DNA from: Bacillota bacterium
GTDB taxonomy: Bacteria > Bacillota > Clostridia > Christensenellales > SZUA-584
NCBI GenBank assembly: GCA_023460085.1
Contig: JAEWRI010000023.1
Coordinates: forward strand, 62,001 to 126,000
Direction of reading: 5' to 3'
Length of the DNA stretch: 64,000 nt
The stretch's first letter is position 1. Each line of letters begins with the position of its first letter. Of this stretch, positions 15,867 through 24,274 are shown in pieces. The position numbers were made by a program, and so were the translations under genes. Under the pieces are notes generated by a model. That model made no database searches. It had not been told where the DNA came from and saw nothing but the letters and a program-made list of their open reading frames with translations.

Positions 15867-16598
15867 CTATTCAAAATGGCGGCCATATTCCTTATTAAAT
15901 GCGGCCTGGGCCTCTGCGGTATCAAAGGTGATATCGACCGCCGGAATATATTCCATCATGTATCCTAAGTCGTATAAATCTGCTTTTATAGATGTACCAT
16001 CCGAGAAAAAAATCGTAAAGGAATAATAATCTTCGCCACGGCTGTAATTCGTTGTAACTGCCAATTTATAAATATCGGATGTATTGTATATCGCCGGGTT
16101 GAAAGAAAGACTCGTAGATACCGTTATACGGTTATTTATGACATATGCGTAATTGTGTATACCCAGCGCGGTTATCACTAAGCAAATGAACAGGCAAATA
16201 GCCGCAATCTGTTTTACGATATGAGTGCTTTTCTTTGCTCGCTTTATACTTTTTATCCTGATTTCTGGCAACGTCGATACCGCAGTAACCATCACCAAAA
16301 TTGCCACTACAGCCATGGGTATTATTATCATCATTTCACTGCTGTCTAATCGAAGGGGATAACCGCCGCCGGGCTTTATAAATAATATATTTTGAATAAA
16401 AAAACAGAGAGCAGTACCGCCGAAAAGAGTAATGAATAACGAACCAAGCATAACCGAAAAGAGTTTGATGTATGACCAGCGTCTGCCATTTGCATTTGGC
16501 CTGATTGGGTCTCGTTTGATTAATCTTGTTGACGATACTAAATAAACCGAAATGCTGATTCCGGCACTCAATAAGAATGAAATGATATAGTAAAACAT
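15867..16598 (-). CDS. Hypothetical membrane protein
   Basis: A 243-residue protein with about four predicted membrane helices (residues about 1-22, 46-70, 88-108, 130-150) and an extracytoplasmic C-terminal domain of about 90 residues. I do not recognise the family. The start at 16598 (MFYYIISFLL) has AAGGGA six bases upstream; a Met two codons earlier (16604) lies on top of that site. A good promoter lies 77 bases upstream. The base composition is AT-rich like the K+ block and unlike the genes after 18 kb. Confidence 0.7.
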   Translation of the reverse strand: MFYYIISFLLSAGISISVYLVSSTRLIKRDPIRPNANGRRWSYIKLFSVMLGSLFITLFGGTALCFFIQNILFIKPGGGYPLRLDSSEMMIIIPMAVVAILVMVTAVSTLPEIRIKSIKRAKKSTHIVKQIAAICLFICLVITALGIHNYAYVINNRITVSTSLSFNPAIYNTSDIYKLAVTTNYSRGEDYYSFTIFFSDGTSIKADLYDLGYMMEYIPAVDITFDTAEAQAAFNKEYGRHFE

Positions 16599-16674
16599 CG
16601 GCATTCCCTTCTCTTAAGGCAACGCTCAAAAACAGTAACTTATCGCGATCAATGACGCCAATGATACAGTGTTG

Positions 16675-16703
16675 ATTATACACCATGTAAGCGCTGTTCA
16701 CAA
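16675..16703 (-). promoter_or_regulatory. Sigma-A promoter of the hypothetical membrane protein
   Basis: On the minus strand TTGTGA (16698-16703), a 17-base spacer and TATAAT (16675-16680). Confidence 0.8.
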
Positions 16704-16853
16704 ATGAACTGCCGATGAGAAAGCTTTGTTATCAAACCATAGCGGCAGTAAGGCGGAAAACGGTTGACTATTCGCGCAGAGCAAGCGGATGCTGATGAAC
16801 GGTATTTATTAAAGAGTATGAATAGCATTCTGTCCCAATAATTAACAGTAAAT

Positions 16854-16881
16854 AAAAAACCGCCTTGTAAAGCGGTTTTAT
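16854..16881 (-). terminator. Terminator after the tRNA pair
   Basis: On the minus strand AAAACCGC and GCGGTTTT form an 8-bp stem around an 8-base loop, followed by TT and a T-rich stretch, immediately after the tRNA-Pro 3' end. Confidence 0.85.
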
Positions 16882-16884
16882 TTA

Positions 16885-16962
<78 letters not shown>

Positions 16963-16967
16963 AAAAC

Positions 16968-16994
16968 TTACCCCGAAGAGAGACTTCGGGGTAA
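16968..16994. other. Strong hairpin between the two tRNA genes
   Basis: TTACCCCGAAG and its exact reverse complement form an 11-bp stem around AGAGA. On the minus strand it is followed by GTTTTC, only a short U stretch, so it may be a partial terminator or a processing signal between tRNA-Thr and tRNA-Pro. Confidence 0.6.
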
Positions 16995-16998
16995 AAAA

Positions 16999-17074
16999 TG
17001 GAGCCAATGAACGGAATCGAACCGTTGACCTGCTCATTACGAATGAGCCGCTCTGCCGGCTGAGCTACATTGGC
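16999..17074 (-). tRNA. tRNA-Thr (anticodon CGT)
   Basis: A 76-base cloverleaf. The acceptor stem GCCAATG/CATTGGC, D stem GCTC/GAGC, anticodon stem GCTCA/TGAGC with loop TTCGTAA (anticodon CGT), T arm AACGG/CCGTT and an encoded CCA end are present. It is first in the transcript, directly downstream of a consensus promoter. Confidence 0.96.
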
Positions 17075-17103
17075 CCGTGGCGGAGTTCCGCCGACAGTAT
17101 CGA

Positions 17104-17133
17104 ATTATACCATAAACCCATTGCGGTTGCCAA
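17104..17133 (-). promoter_or_regulatory. Promoter of the tRNA-Thr/Pro pair
   Basis: On the minus strand TTGGCA (17128-17133), an 18-base spacer and TATAAT (17104-17109), about 30 bases before tRNA-Thr. The insertion sequence begins 28 bases upstream of this -35. Confidence 0.85.
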
Positions 17134-17160
17134 TAGTTTTTTTAAGCTGGAACAGGGATT

Positions 17161-18226
17161 TTTGTAGGACTACAATACATATTGGACACTGAACCTTGAA
17201 AATAGAAGATGCAGGAACGGACTCGTGGGGTATTGTTGAGTTGCAAGACAAAACATTACCGAAAGGAGCCATTGCTGCACCATGAATAACGTAACACAAG
17301 ACATGAAGTATCGGCAATCCCTTGTTTTATTCGCTCACAAATATGGCGTTTCACGCGCCAGCCGTAAGTATAACAAAGCCCGTTCCACAATCTATTTCTG
17401 GTTATCAAGGTACAATGGCACAATCGAATCATTAGCCTGCCAGTCGCGAAGGCCGCACTCCCACCCTGCGCAGCACACCGAGAACGAGCTTGACCTTCTG
17501 CGCCGCATGCGGCGCAGAAACCCTGACTTAGGCTTATGTGAGCTGTGGTGTCGGTTGCGCGAAAGAGGTTACAGCCGCACCATTGTTAGCATGTATCGTG
17601 CCCTAAGGCGTCTAGGGCTGCAGCCTGAGCCTACTCATAAGCCTAAGTATATCCCGAAACCTTATGAGCACATGCTATACCCTGGTCAACGCGTTCAAAT
17701 CGATGTCAAATATGTTCCTTCGGCCTGTCTGGTTGGTGCCGCAAAAGGGCAGCGTTTTTATCAGTATACCGCTATTGATGAGTTCTCACGGTTGCGCTAT
17801 GTGGAAGCCTTTAATGAACAAAGCACCTACTCGTCAACCACTTTTCTCAAGAATGCTGTCAGGTTCTTCAGGTTCCCGATACTGTGTGTACAGACCGATA
17901 ACGGCTTTGAATTCACTAACCGGTTCGCTGCAACCAAACGCGACCTCCCTACACTGTTTGAATCCACTGCTGCCTGTCTGGGCATCCGTCACAAGCTCAT
18001 CCGGCCGTACACGCCACGGCATAACGGCAAGGTGGAGCGCAGCCATCGAGAGGATCAGAAGCGCTTCTATTCCAAACGCACCTTCTACTCTTTTGCAGAC
18101 TTCAAGCTGCAGCTTGAAGTCTATCGATACCGTTCCAACAAGATTCCCATGCGTCCACTCGGTTGGCGTTCACCAGTCGATTATCTGCGCTCCTATACTG
18201 TCCAACATGTTTGACAAACCTACAAA
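17161..18226 (+). mobile_element. IS481-like insertion sequence
   Basis: One transposase gene is bounded by imperfect inverted ends of about 30 bases. The left end starts TTTGTAGG (17161-17168) and the right end finishes CCTACAAA (18219-18226); both ends continue to a shared TTGGACA about 22-28 bases in. The element is about 1.07 kb. No clear target-site duplication is seen in the flanks, so the outer limits could be off by a few bases or the duplication may have decayed. It lies between the tRNA pair and the ABC exporter operon, at the point where base composition changes. Confidence 0.8.
17282..18214 (+). CDS. IS481-like DDE transposase
   Basis: A 310-residue transposase that cuts and joins element ends. 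The N-terminal part is a helix-turn-helix (HKYGVSRASRKYNKARSTIYFWLSRY, split over residues about 17-42) and the rest an RNase H-fold rve integrase core. Catalytic acids are visible as D139 (QIDVKY), the Asp of QTDNGFEF near 210 and the Glu of HNGKVERSH near 247. The frame is complete, with AAAGGAG 13 bases before the start, so it may be active. Confidence 0.93.
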   Translation: MNNVTQDMKYRQSLVLFAHKYGVSRASRKYNKARSTIYFWLSRYNGTIESLACQSRRPHSHPAQHTENELDLLRRMRRRNPDLGLCELWCRLRERGYSRTIVSMYRALRRLGLQPEPTHKPKYIPKPYEHMLYPGQRVQIDVKYVPSACLVGAAKGQRFYQYTAIDEFSRLRYVEAFNEQSTYSSTTFLKNAVRFFRFPILCVQTDNGFEFTNRFAATKRDLPTLFESTAACLGIRHKLIRPYTPRHNGKVERSHREDQKRFYSKRTFYSFADFKLQLEVYRYRSNKIPMRPLGWRSPVDYLRSYTVQHV

Positions 18227-18300
18227 GCAGATTTGATAGAAATGGCCGCACTGTGAACTTTCATCAGTTCGGGTGGCGATGGTTCCCCGCGGAATATGAG

Positions 18301-18331
18301 AACGGCGCGCCATTTTACATGACACGCCGTT
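18301..18331 (-). terminator. Hairpin after the ABC exporter operon
   Basis: A 12-bp stem (with G-U pairs) around a 7-base loop lies about 20 bases after the exporter stop. It lacks a T run on the minus strand, so termination is only probable. Confidence 0.4.
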
Positions 18332-18350
18332 TCTTGCATTCCGAACTCTC

Positions 18351-20405
18351 TCAGACTGCCTCGCTGCCGAGGAACTGGCTGTTGTACAGGTCGGCGTAGA
18401 AGCCGTTCTGTGCCATCAGCGCCGCGTGACTGCCCTGCTCAATGATGCGTCCGTCCACCATCACGAGTATCGTGGAGGCGTTCTTGATAGTGGACAGCCG
18501 GTGCGCGATGACGAAGTTTGTGCGCCCCTTCATCAGCTCTATCATGGCATTTTGGATATATGCCTCGGTGCGCGTATCCACGCTGCTTGTCGCCTCGTCA
18601 AGTATGAGTATCGGCGGATCCGCCAGCAGCGCGCGCGCAATGGTAATCAGCTGCCGCTGTCCCTGCGAAATATTCGAGGCCTCCTCATTGAGCACCGTCT
18701 CGTAGCCCAGCGGCTGGGTGCGGATGAAGTGGTCGGCGTGCGCCATCTTCGCCGCGCGCACCACGTCCTCATCCGACGCGCCTTCGCGCCCGTAACGGAT
18801 GTTTTCGCGGATCGTGCCGCCGAACAGCCATGTATCCTGCAGCACCATACCGAATTGATGGCGCAGCTCGTCTCTCGGCAGCGTGCGGATATCCACGCCG
18901 TCCACGAATATATTGCCGCTGTCCACGTCGTAGAAGCGCATGAGCAGGTTCACCAGCGTGGTTTTGCCCGCGCCGGTCGGCCCTACGATGGCCACCACAT
19001 CGCCCGGTTTTACGTCCAGATTCATATCCTTGATGATCGTCACATCCGGGTTGTAACCGAAGTTCACATGCTCGAAGCGCACCGCGCCCTTCGGGTACGC
19101 AATGGTGTTTTCGTGACTGTCCTCCGGCATCTCCTGCTCATCCAGCACCTCAAACACGCGCTCCGCCGCCGCCACGGTAGACTGCAGCACGTTGGCTATC
19201 TGCGCCACCTGCGTAATCGGCTGCGTGAAACGGCGTGAGTATTGTATGAACGCCTGCACGTCGCCCACGGTGATACCTTTGTTGATGACCATCACGCCGC
19301 CCACGACGCACACCAGCACATACGAGATATTGCTGATAAAATTGACCGCAGGCATCATCACGCCCGATAGAAACTGCGCCTTCCAGCCCACGGCATACAG
19401 CCGCTCGTTGACCTCGTCGAACTCCTTCACGCTGTCCGCTTCCTTGCCGAAAGCCTTCACGACGAGATGTCCGCCGTACATTTCCTCCACCTGGCCGTTG
19501 ATATGCCCCAGCTCCTTCTGCTGGCCGCGGAAGTACTTCTGCGACCGCTTTACGATGATCTGCACGAGTATGAAGCTCATCGGCAGCACCAGCAGGCACA
19601 CCAGCGTCATGAGCCACGAAATGGTGAACATCATGACGATGATGCCCACCACCATGGTAACAGAGGTGATCACCTGCGTGAGGCCCTGAGACAGCGTCGT
19701 GGATACGGTGTCGATATCGTTGGTCACGCGCGAGAGGATTTCACCGTGTGTGCGCCCGTCGAAGTATTTCAGCGGAAGCCGTGACAGCTTCGCGTCCACC
19801 TGCCGCCGCATGTCGTATACGATCTGCTGCGAGGTCTTGGCCATCACGAAGTTCATCACGAAGGACAGCAGCCCGCTCACCGCATAGAGTATGAGCACCC
19901 AGATCAGTATTTCCCCGACGCGGCCGAAATCAATCTCCAGCGTGCTCGCCGTCTGGTACTCCGTATATGCCTGCTGCAATACCGCCACCTGCTGAGGATC
20001 GCTCATGTCCACATTGTTTTTAATGACATCCATGATCTGATCCTCGCCGATCTCGCCATTTTCGATCTGCGTCACCACCTCTTCGGGCAGTATCTCCTTA
20101 AGGCCCGAAAATGCCTCCATCTTGGCCATGGTGGGCTTGAACAGCTCGGTCGTCACCTCGCCCATAATCTTGGGGCCGAATATGGAGAACACCGCGCTGC
20201 CAATCGCCATTACAGTCACGATGATCAGCGCCGCCTTATGGGTGCCGAGGTACGCAATCAGCCTTTTGATGCCTCCCCTGAAGTCCTTCGCTTTTTCCAT
20301 GGGCATGCCGTGGCCCGGGCCTCCCGGGCCTCCCGGACCGCCGGGACCCCTGCGCGACCTGCCCTGCGCTGCGTCCTGTTTTGATGTATTCTGCTGCTCA
20401 CTCAT
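18351..20405 (-). CDS. ABC exporter subunit with canonical ATPase site (TM288/BmrD-like)
   Basis: A 684-residue half-transporter with six membrane helices followed by an ABC domain: Walker A GPTGAGKT (475-482), signature ISQGQ (579-583) in place of LSGGQ, Walker B with catalytic E604, and switch H634. The N-terminus has a Gly-Pro repeat (residues 20-31) encoded by repeated GGGCCTCCC-like units. Residues 85-160 between helices 1 and 2 form an unusually large extracellular loop. It overlaps the partner gene by four bases. With the partner it forms a heterodimeric multidrug-type exporter in which this subunit supplies the intact catalytic residues. Confidence 0.93.
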   Translation of the reverse strand: MSEQQNTSKQDAAQGRSRRGPGGPGGPGGPGHGMPMEKAKDFRGGIKRLIAYLGTHKAALIIVTVMAIGSAVFSIFGPKIMGEVTTELFKPTMAKMEAFSGLKEILPEEVVTQIENGEIGEDQIMDVIKNNVDMSDPQQVAVLQQAYTEYQTASTLEIDFGRVGEILIWVLILYAVSGLLSFVMNFVMAKTSQQIVYDMRRQVDAKLSRLPLKYFDGRTHGEILSRVTNDIDTVSTTLSQGLTQVITSVTMVVGIIVMMFTISWLMTLVCLLVLPMSFILVQIIVKRSQKYFRGQQKELGHINGQVEEMYGGHLVVKAFGKEADSVKEFDEVNERLYAVGWKAQFLSGVMMPAVNFISNISYVLVCVVGGVMVINKGITVGDVQAFIQYSRRFTQPITQVAQIANVLQSTVAAAERVFEVLDEQEMPEDSHENTIAYPKGAVRFEHVNFGYNPDVTIIKDMNLDVKPGDVVAIVGPTGAGKTTLVNLLMRFYDVDSGNIFVDGVDIRTLPRDELRHQFGMVLQDTWLFGGTIRENIRYGREGASDEDVVRAAKMAHADHFIRTQPLGYETVLNEEASNISQGQRQLITIARALLADPPILILDEATSSVDTRTEAYIQNAMIELMKGRTNFVIAHRLSTIKNASTILVMVDGRIIEQGSHAALMAQNGFYADLYNSQFLGSEAV

Positions 20406-22129
20406 GCCAGTTCCTCCAACGAAAGCTGCGACGACACGATCTCGCGGTACGTGCCGCAGCTCTCCAATAACTCGTTATGTTTGCCCTGACCGACAACCCT
20501 GCCTTCGTCCAGCACGATAATGTTGTCGGCGTTCATCACGGTGTTGACGCGCTGCGCCACGATAAACACCGTCGCGTTCTCGATTTCGTTCGCCAGCGCG
20601 TGGCGCAGCTTCGCGTCGGTTTTGAAGTCCAGTGCCGAGAAGCTGTCGTCGAATATGTATACCTCCGGCCTGCGCACCAGTGCCCGCGCGATGGAAAGCC
20701 GCTGCTTCTGTCCGCCGGAGAAGTTGGTGCCGTCCTGCGCCACCGCCGCGCCCAGCCCCTCCTCGGTTTCAGAGACGAAGTCGCGCCCCTGCGCTGTCTC
20801 CACCGCATGCCATACCTCTTCTTCCGTCGCGTTTTCGCTGCCATAGCGGATATTGCTTTCTATGGTGCCGCTCATCAGGCTGGCCTTCTGCGGCACAAAA
20901 CCGATCCGCTTGCGCAGATCCGCCTGTGGGTAGTCCTTCACGTCCACGCCGTCCAGCAGTACCTGACCCTGCGTCACGTCGTAAAAGCGCGGTATCAGTT
21001 TTACCAGCGTAGACTTGCCGGAGCCCGTGCTGCCGATAATCGCCGTCACCTGCCCCGGCTTCGCGATAAGCGATATGCCCTGTACCGCGGGCTCCTCCGC
21101 GCCGCGATAGGCAAAGCTCACGTCGCGGAATTCCACATATCCGCGCTGCGTCGTCTGCGGCGCTTCCGCAGCCGTATCCACTACGGAAGGCTTCAGCGCG
21201 AACACCTCGTTGATGCGCTCCGCCGCAGCCTGCGCGCGCGGAACCATCACGAACATCATCGTCCCCATGATGAGCGCAAACATGATCTGGATGACGTACT
21301 GCTGGAACGCCATCAGGTCGCCCACCGTGGTCAGGTTCTCGTTTACGCGCAGCCCGCCGAACCACAGCACCGCCGCGGTGGCGATGTTCATCGCCAGCAT
21401 AATGGCCGGAAACATCACGCCCATCCAGCGATACGCGGAGACGGAGGTTCCGGTAAGGTCCTTATTGGCTTCGTCGAAGCGCTGCTCCTCGAAGGGCGCT
21501 TTGTTGAAGGCGCGGATCACGCGAATGCCGGTGAGCCCCTCGCGCAGCACCAGATTTACGCGGTCTATCTTCTTTTGCAGCGATTTGAAGAGCGGCATCG
21601 CCTTGAGCGCGATGGTGAGTACGATGGCCGCCATGAACACGACGATGACGATGATCAGCCATGACAGCCCCGCGTCCTTCTGCAGCGCCATGATGATGCC
21701 GCCTGCCGCGGTAATGGGCGCGGACAGCAGCATCGTCATGATCATCACCATCACGTTTTGTATCTGCGTCACGTCGTTGGTGGAGCGCGTAATCAGCGAG
21801 GCCGTTCCAATCGTATCGTACTCGGCCAGGGAGTACGCCTGCACGCTGGAGAAAATGTCGTGCCGCAAATCCCGTGCAAAGCCCACCGCCGTGCGCGAAG
21901 CAAACAGCTGCGACACGATGGTGGCGACGATGGCGATCAGCGATACGCCCAGCATCTCCAGGCCAATCGTGATGATCAGTGAAATGTCCTGCCCCACGAT
22001 TCCCTCGTTGACAATGTCCGACATCAGGTTCGGCAGGTAGAGCTGCCCCAGCGACTGCAACGTGGTTAACAGTACCACGAGCGTCACCTGCCATTTGTAC
22101 GGTTTGAAATACCGGAATAGCTTGAGCAT
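20402..22129 (-). CDS. ABC exporter subunit with degenerate ATPase site (TM287/BmrC-like)
   Basis: A 575-residue half-transporter: six helices, then an ABC domain with Walker A GSTGSGKS (366-373) and an intact signature FSGGQ (470-474). The catalytic Glu after Walker B is Asp (D495 in IFDDSFSALD) and the switch His is Gln (VAQRVNT, about 526). Loss of both catalytic residues in one half is the known hallmark of heterodimeric exporters such as TM287/288. It is 53 bases after the TetR gene and overlaps its partner, so all three form one operon. Substrate unknown. Confidence 0.93.
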   Translation of the reverse strand: MLKLFRYFKPYKWQVTLVVLLTTLQSLGQLYLPNLMSDIVNEGIVGQDISLIITIGLEMLGVSLIAIVATIVSQLFASRTAVGFARDLRHDIFSSVQAYSLAEYDTIGTASLITRSTNDVTQIQNVMVMIMTMLLSAPITAAGGIIMALQKDAGLSWLIIVIVVFMAAIVLTIALKAMPLFKSLQKKIDRVNLVLREGLTGIRVIRAFNKAPFEEQRFDEANKDLTGTSVSAYRWMGVMFPAIMLAMNIATAAVLWFGGLRVNENLTTVGDLMAFQQYVIQIMFALIMGTMMFVMVPRAQAAAERINEVFALKPSVVDTAAEAPQTTQRGYVEFRDVSFAYRGAEEPAVQGISLIAKPGQVTAIIGSTGSGKSTLVKLIPRFYDVTQGQVLLDGVDVKDYPQADLRKRIGFVPQKASLMSGTIESNIRYGSENATEEEVWHAVETAQGRDFVSETEEGLGAAVAQDGTNFSGGQKQRLSIARALVRRPEVYIFDDSFSALDFKTDAKLRHALANEIENATVFIVAQRVNTVMNADNIIVLDEGRVVGQGKHNELLESCGTYREIVSSQLSLEELA

Positions 22130-22182
22130 GTTACTTCCTTTCTACAGATAAAATCTTTTATATTGACGCATTGCGTTTCGTT

Positions 22183-22761
22183 TTACTGCGCGGGCTTCAG
22201 TACAGAGATTACCGCGCCCAGCATCCAGTCCAGATACGCTTCGTCGTCCAGGCATATGCCTTTCGACTGCGCAAACAGGTTGCGCATAAAGTAGCCTGTC
22301 AGGTTGGTCATGTAAAACTTGATGGCCATCTTGGGATCCGGCCCCAGCCGCCCCATTTTGTGCATCGTCATAAAGTATTCCAGCAGTCGGTTTTCCGCGC
22401 CGTGCTCGTTTTTTCTAAACAGCACTTCGGGCGGAGACTCGCGCATCTTGTCTCGCATCAGCATACGAATCAGTGGTGCGTTGTTGCCGAAGGTTTCCAT
22501 CATGCCCCGCGCAATGTTTCGGAGATCGGCCTCCAGCTCGTAGATGGCTTCTTTCTGGATATATTCGTTTACGCGGTACGGATGAAAGCAGCTGTGCAGC
22601 GTCTCCTCAAACAGCGCGCGCTTTGTGGAGAAATGGCGGAACAGCGTCACCTCACTGACACCCGCAAGATCTGCAATTTCCTTGGTGGTGGTTGCAGCAA
22701 AGCCACCTTTTTCAAACAGTTCCCGCGCGGCTTTCAATATTTTTTCATGCGTGGTTTCCAT
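22183..22761 (-). CDS. TetR family repressor of the ABC exporter operon
   Basis: A 192-residue TetR-family regulator. The N-terminal helix-turn-helix (residues about 7-50: ILKAARELFEKGGFAATTTK, then VSEVTLFRHFSTKRALFEE) is typical; the C-terminal ligand-binding part is divergent. GGGGAGG precedes the start. It is the first gene of tetR-ABC-ABC. A perfect 12-bp palindrome 22 bases upstream of the start, just downstream of a promoter, is the likely operator, so the operon is probably auto-repressed and opened by an exporter substrate. Confidence 0.92.
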   Translation of the reverse strand: METTHEKILKAARELFEKGGFAATTTKEIADLAGVSEVTLFRHFSTKRALFEETLHSCFHPYRVNEYIQKEAIYELEADLRNIARGMMETFGNNAPLIRMLMRDKMRESPPEVLFRKNEHGAENRLLEYFMTMHKMGRLGPDPKMAIKFYMTNLTGYFMRNLFAQSKGICLDDEAYLDWMLGAVISVLKPAQ

Positions 22762-22782
22762 CCCGACCTCCCCTCAGTGTAT

Positions 22783-22794
22783 GCAAGTACTTGC
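22783..22794. promoter_or_regulatory. TetR-type operator palindrome
   Basis: GCAAGTACTTGC is a perfect 12-bp palindrome lying between the predicted -10 (22797-22802) and the TetR start codon. Confidence 0.65.
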
Positions 22795-22796
22795 TA

Positions 22797-22825
22797 ACAT
22801 TACACTGCCGCATGCTTGCCGTCAA
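22797..22825 (-). promoter_or_regulatory. Candidate promoter of the tetR-ABC operon
   Basis: On the minus strand TTGACG (22820-22825), 17 bases, then TAATGT (22797-22802). The -35 is good and the -10 weak; the palindrome begins two bases beyond it. Confidence 0.5.
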
Positions 22826-22908
22826 CAGGCGGCGGCACTTTTCACATATTGTTCACGAAGTGTTTTCGCGTTAGTCTCTGATAAGGCGTCCGCTGGAAAA
22901 ACGTTGCC

Positions 22909-22937
22909 TTGCCCGCATGGCGCGCTTGCCCTATAAT
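22909..22937 (+). promoter_or_regulatory. Promoter placing the apbE transcript start at its ATG
   Basis: TTGCCC (22909-22914), a 17-base spacer and a perfect TATAAT (22932-22937). The ATG at 22945 is seven bases past the -10, where transcription should start. Confidence 0.65.
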
Positions 22938-22944
22938 AATAAGC

Positions 22945-23946
22945 ATGAAACGGTTTTTTCTTTGCATCGCCGCGGCGGCGCTGTTTTTTGCCGCAGGGTG
23001 CACGGCAGCTCAGGAGGAAAGCGGCGAATACTACGCGCTCGATACCATTTGCACGCAGAAGGTGACCGGCGGAGACGCAAAAGCCGCCGCGCAGGAGGTG
23101 GCTTCCATGCTTGTGCGCATCACCAGCGAGATGTCCATGAACGAGGGGTCGGATTTATACGCGGTGAACGCCGCTGCGCCGCAGGGCGTGGAGGTTTCCG
23201 ATGAAACGGCCTCGCTGCTCTCCCGCGCGCTGGAGCTGGCCGCGATGACGGACGGTGCCTTCGACCCAACCATCGGCCCGGTTTCGTCGCTGTGGGACAT
23301 CTCCGGCACGCCGCGCGTACCCTCCGCTCAGGAATTGGCTGAGGCTGTGAAGCTCGTAGGTTATACGGGCGTCACGCTGGACGGCAACACCGTCACGCTG
23401 GACAGGGCGGGCATGATGCTCGATTTCGGCGGCATCGGCAAGGGCTACGCGGCGGACCTCGCGGCGGAGATATACGAAAAGCACGGCGTACAATCGGCGT
23501 TGCTGAATCTCGGCGGCAACATCTTCGCGTATGGCCAAAAAGCGGACGGCAGCGATTTCACCATCGGGCTGCGTGATCCTTACGGCGAGGACACCGATTA
23601 CTTCGCTCTCCTGCCGGTAAGCGACACCTCGCTTGTCACCTCGGGCGTGTACGAGCGCTTCTTCGTCAGCGACGGCGTGACATACCACCACCTGTTCGAT
23701 CCGAAGACGGGCTATCCCGCGGACAACGGCCTCGTTTCCGTCACGGTGGTATGCGACAGCAGCACAGAGGCGGACGCGCTGTCCACGGCGCTATTCGTGA
23801 TGGGGCTGGAGAAAGGGCTGGAATTCGCGCAGGGGCTGACAGAAGTGGAGGCGGCCTTCGTCACCGCCGACCGAAAGGTATATATCACGGACGGATTGAA
23901 GGGAAAGATAGAGATTACGGATGAAAGCTATATTCTCGAAAGCTGA
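22945..23946 (+). CDS. apbE: FAD:protein FMN transferase (ApbE), lipoprotein
   Basis: A 333-residue exported lipoprotein that transfers FMN from FAD to a Thr or Ser of target proteins outside the membrane. Seen: a signal peptide ending at the lipobox AAGC with C19, the ApbE landmark MLDFGGIGKGYAADLA (about 167-182), LLNLGGNIFAYG, and a late HHLFDPKTGYPA segment. No ribosome-binding site precedes ATG 22945, and the promoter spacing suggests a leaderless message. Downstream overlapping genes encode a NusG-II protein and a Gx transporter. No FMN-binding target protein is seen in the window. Confidence 0.93.
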   Translation: MKRFFLCIAAAALFFAAGCTAAQEESGEYYALDTICTQKVTGGDAKAAAQEVASMLVRITSEMSMNEGSDLYAVNAAAPQGVEVSDETASLLSRALELAAMTDGAFDPTIGPVSSLWDISGTPRVPSAQELAEAVKLVGYTGVTLDGNTVTLDRAGMMLDFGGIGKGYAADLAAEIYEKHGVQSALLNLGGNIFAYGQKADGSDFTIGLRDPYGEDTDYFALLPVSDTSLVTSGVYERFFVSDGVTYHHLFDPKTGYPADNGLVSVTVVCDSSTEADALSTALFVMGLEKGLEFAQGLTEVEAAFVTADRKVYITDGLKGKIEITDESYILES

Positions 23947-24274
23947 TATCATACTGTTCGTGCTGCTGATCGTCATCGCGGCGGGCGGCATTGTGCTGCT
24001 CTCGGGCAGCGGACAGGGGGAAACGGCGGTGATCCGGCAGAACGGAGAAGTTGTGCTGGAAGTACCGCTGGCGATTGACAAAACCTATACGGTAGGCAGC
24101 GTCATGCTGGAGGTAAAGGACGGCGCGATTCGCTTTGCGGAGTCGGACTGCCCCGGGCAGGAATGCGTGCACGCGGGCTGGCTTTCGTCTCCGGGCGATA
24201 CCATGGCGTGCCTGCCCAATCATGTATCCGTTACGGTATCGGGCGAAAGCGAGGTGGACGCGATTGCGAAATAA
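23921..24274 (+). CDS. NusG domain II-containing membrane-anchored protein
   Basis: A 117-residue protein with one N-terminal membrane helix (residues about 8-28) and an extracytoplasmic NusG_II domain (about 35-115). Family marks are DCPGQECVHAGWLSSPG and ACLPNHVSV, including the conserved cysteines. It overlaps apbE by 26 bases and the next gene by 11 bases. Such proteins regularly sit beside ApbE and Gx-transporter genes in Bacillota, in clusters proposed to serve extracytoplasmic flavin or electron transfer; its own role is unknown. Confidence 0.88.
   Translation: MKAIFSKADIILFVLLIVIAAGGIVLLSGSGQGETAVIRQNGEVVLEVPLAIDKTYTVGSVMLEVKDGAIRFAESDCPGQECVHAGWLSSPGDTMACLPNHVSVTVSGESEVDAIAK

Noticed and set aside
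20317..20346. GGGCCTCCC-like repeats considered as a CRISPR or minisatellite
   Set aside because: Only a few 9-base units in frame within the exporter gene, coding for a Gly-Pro linker.
20477..21664. 395-codon plus-strand frame opposite the ABC exporter
   Set aside because: His/Arg-rich shadow of a GC-rich gene.
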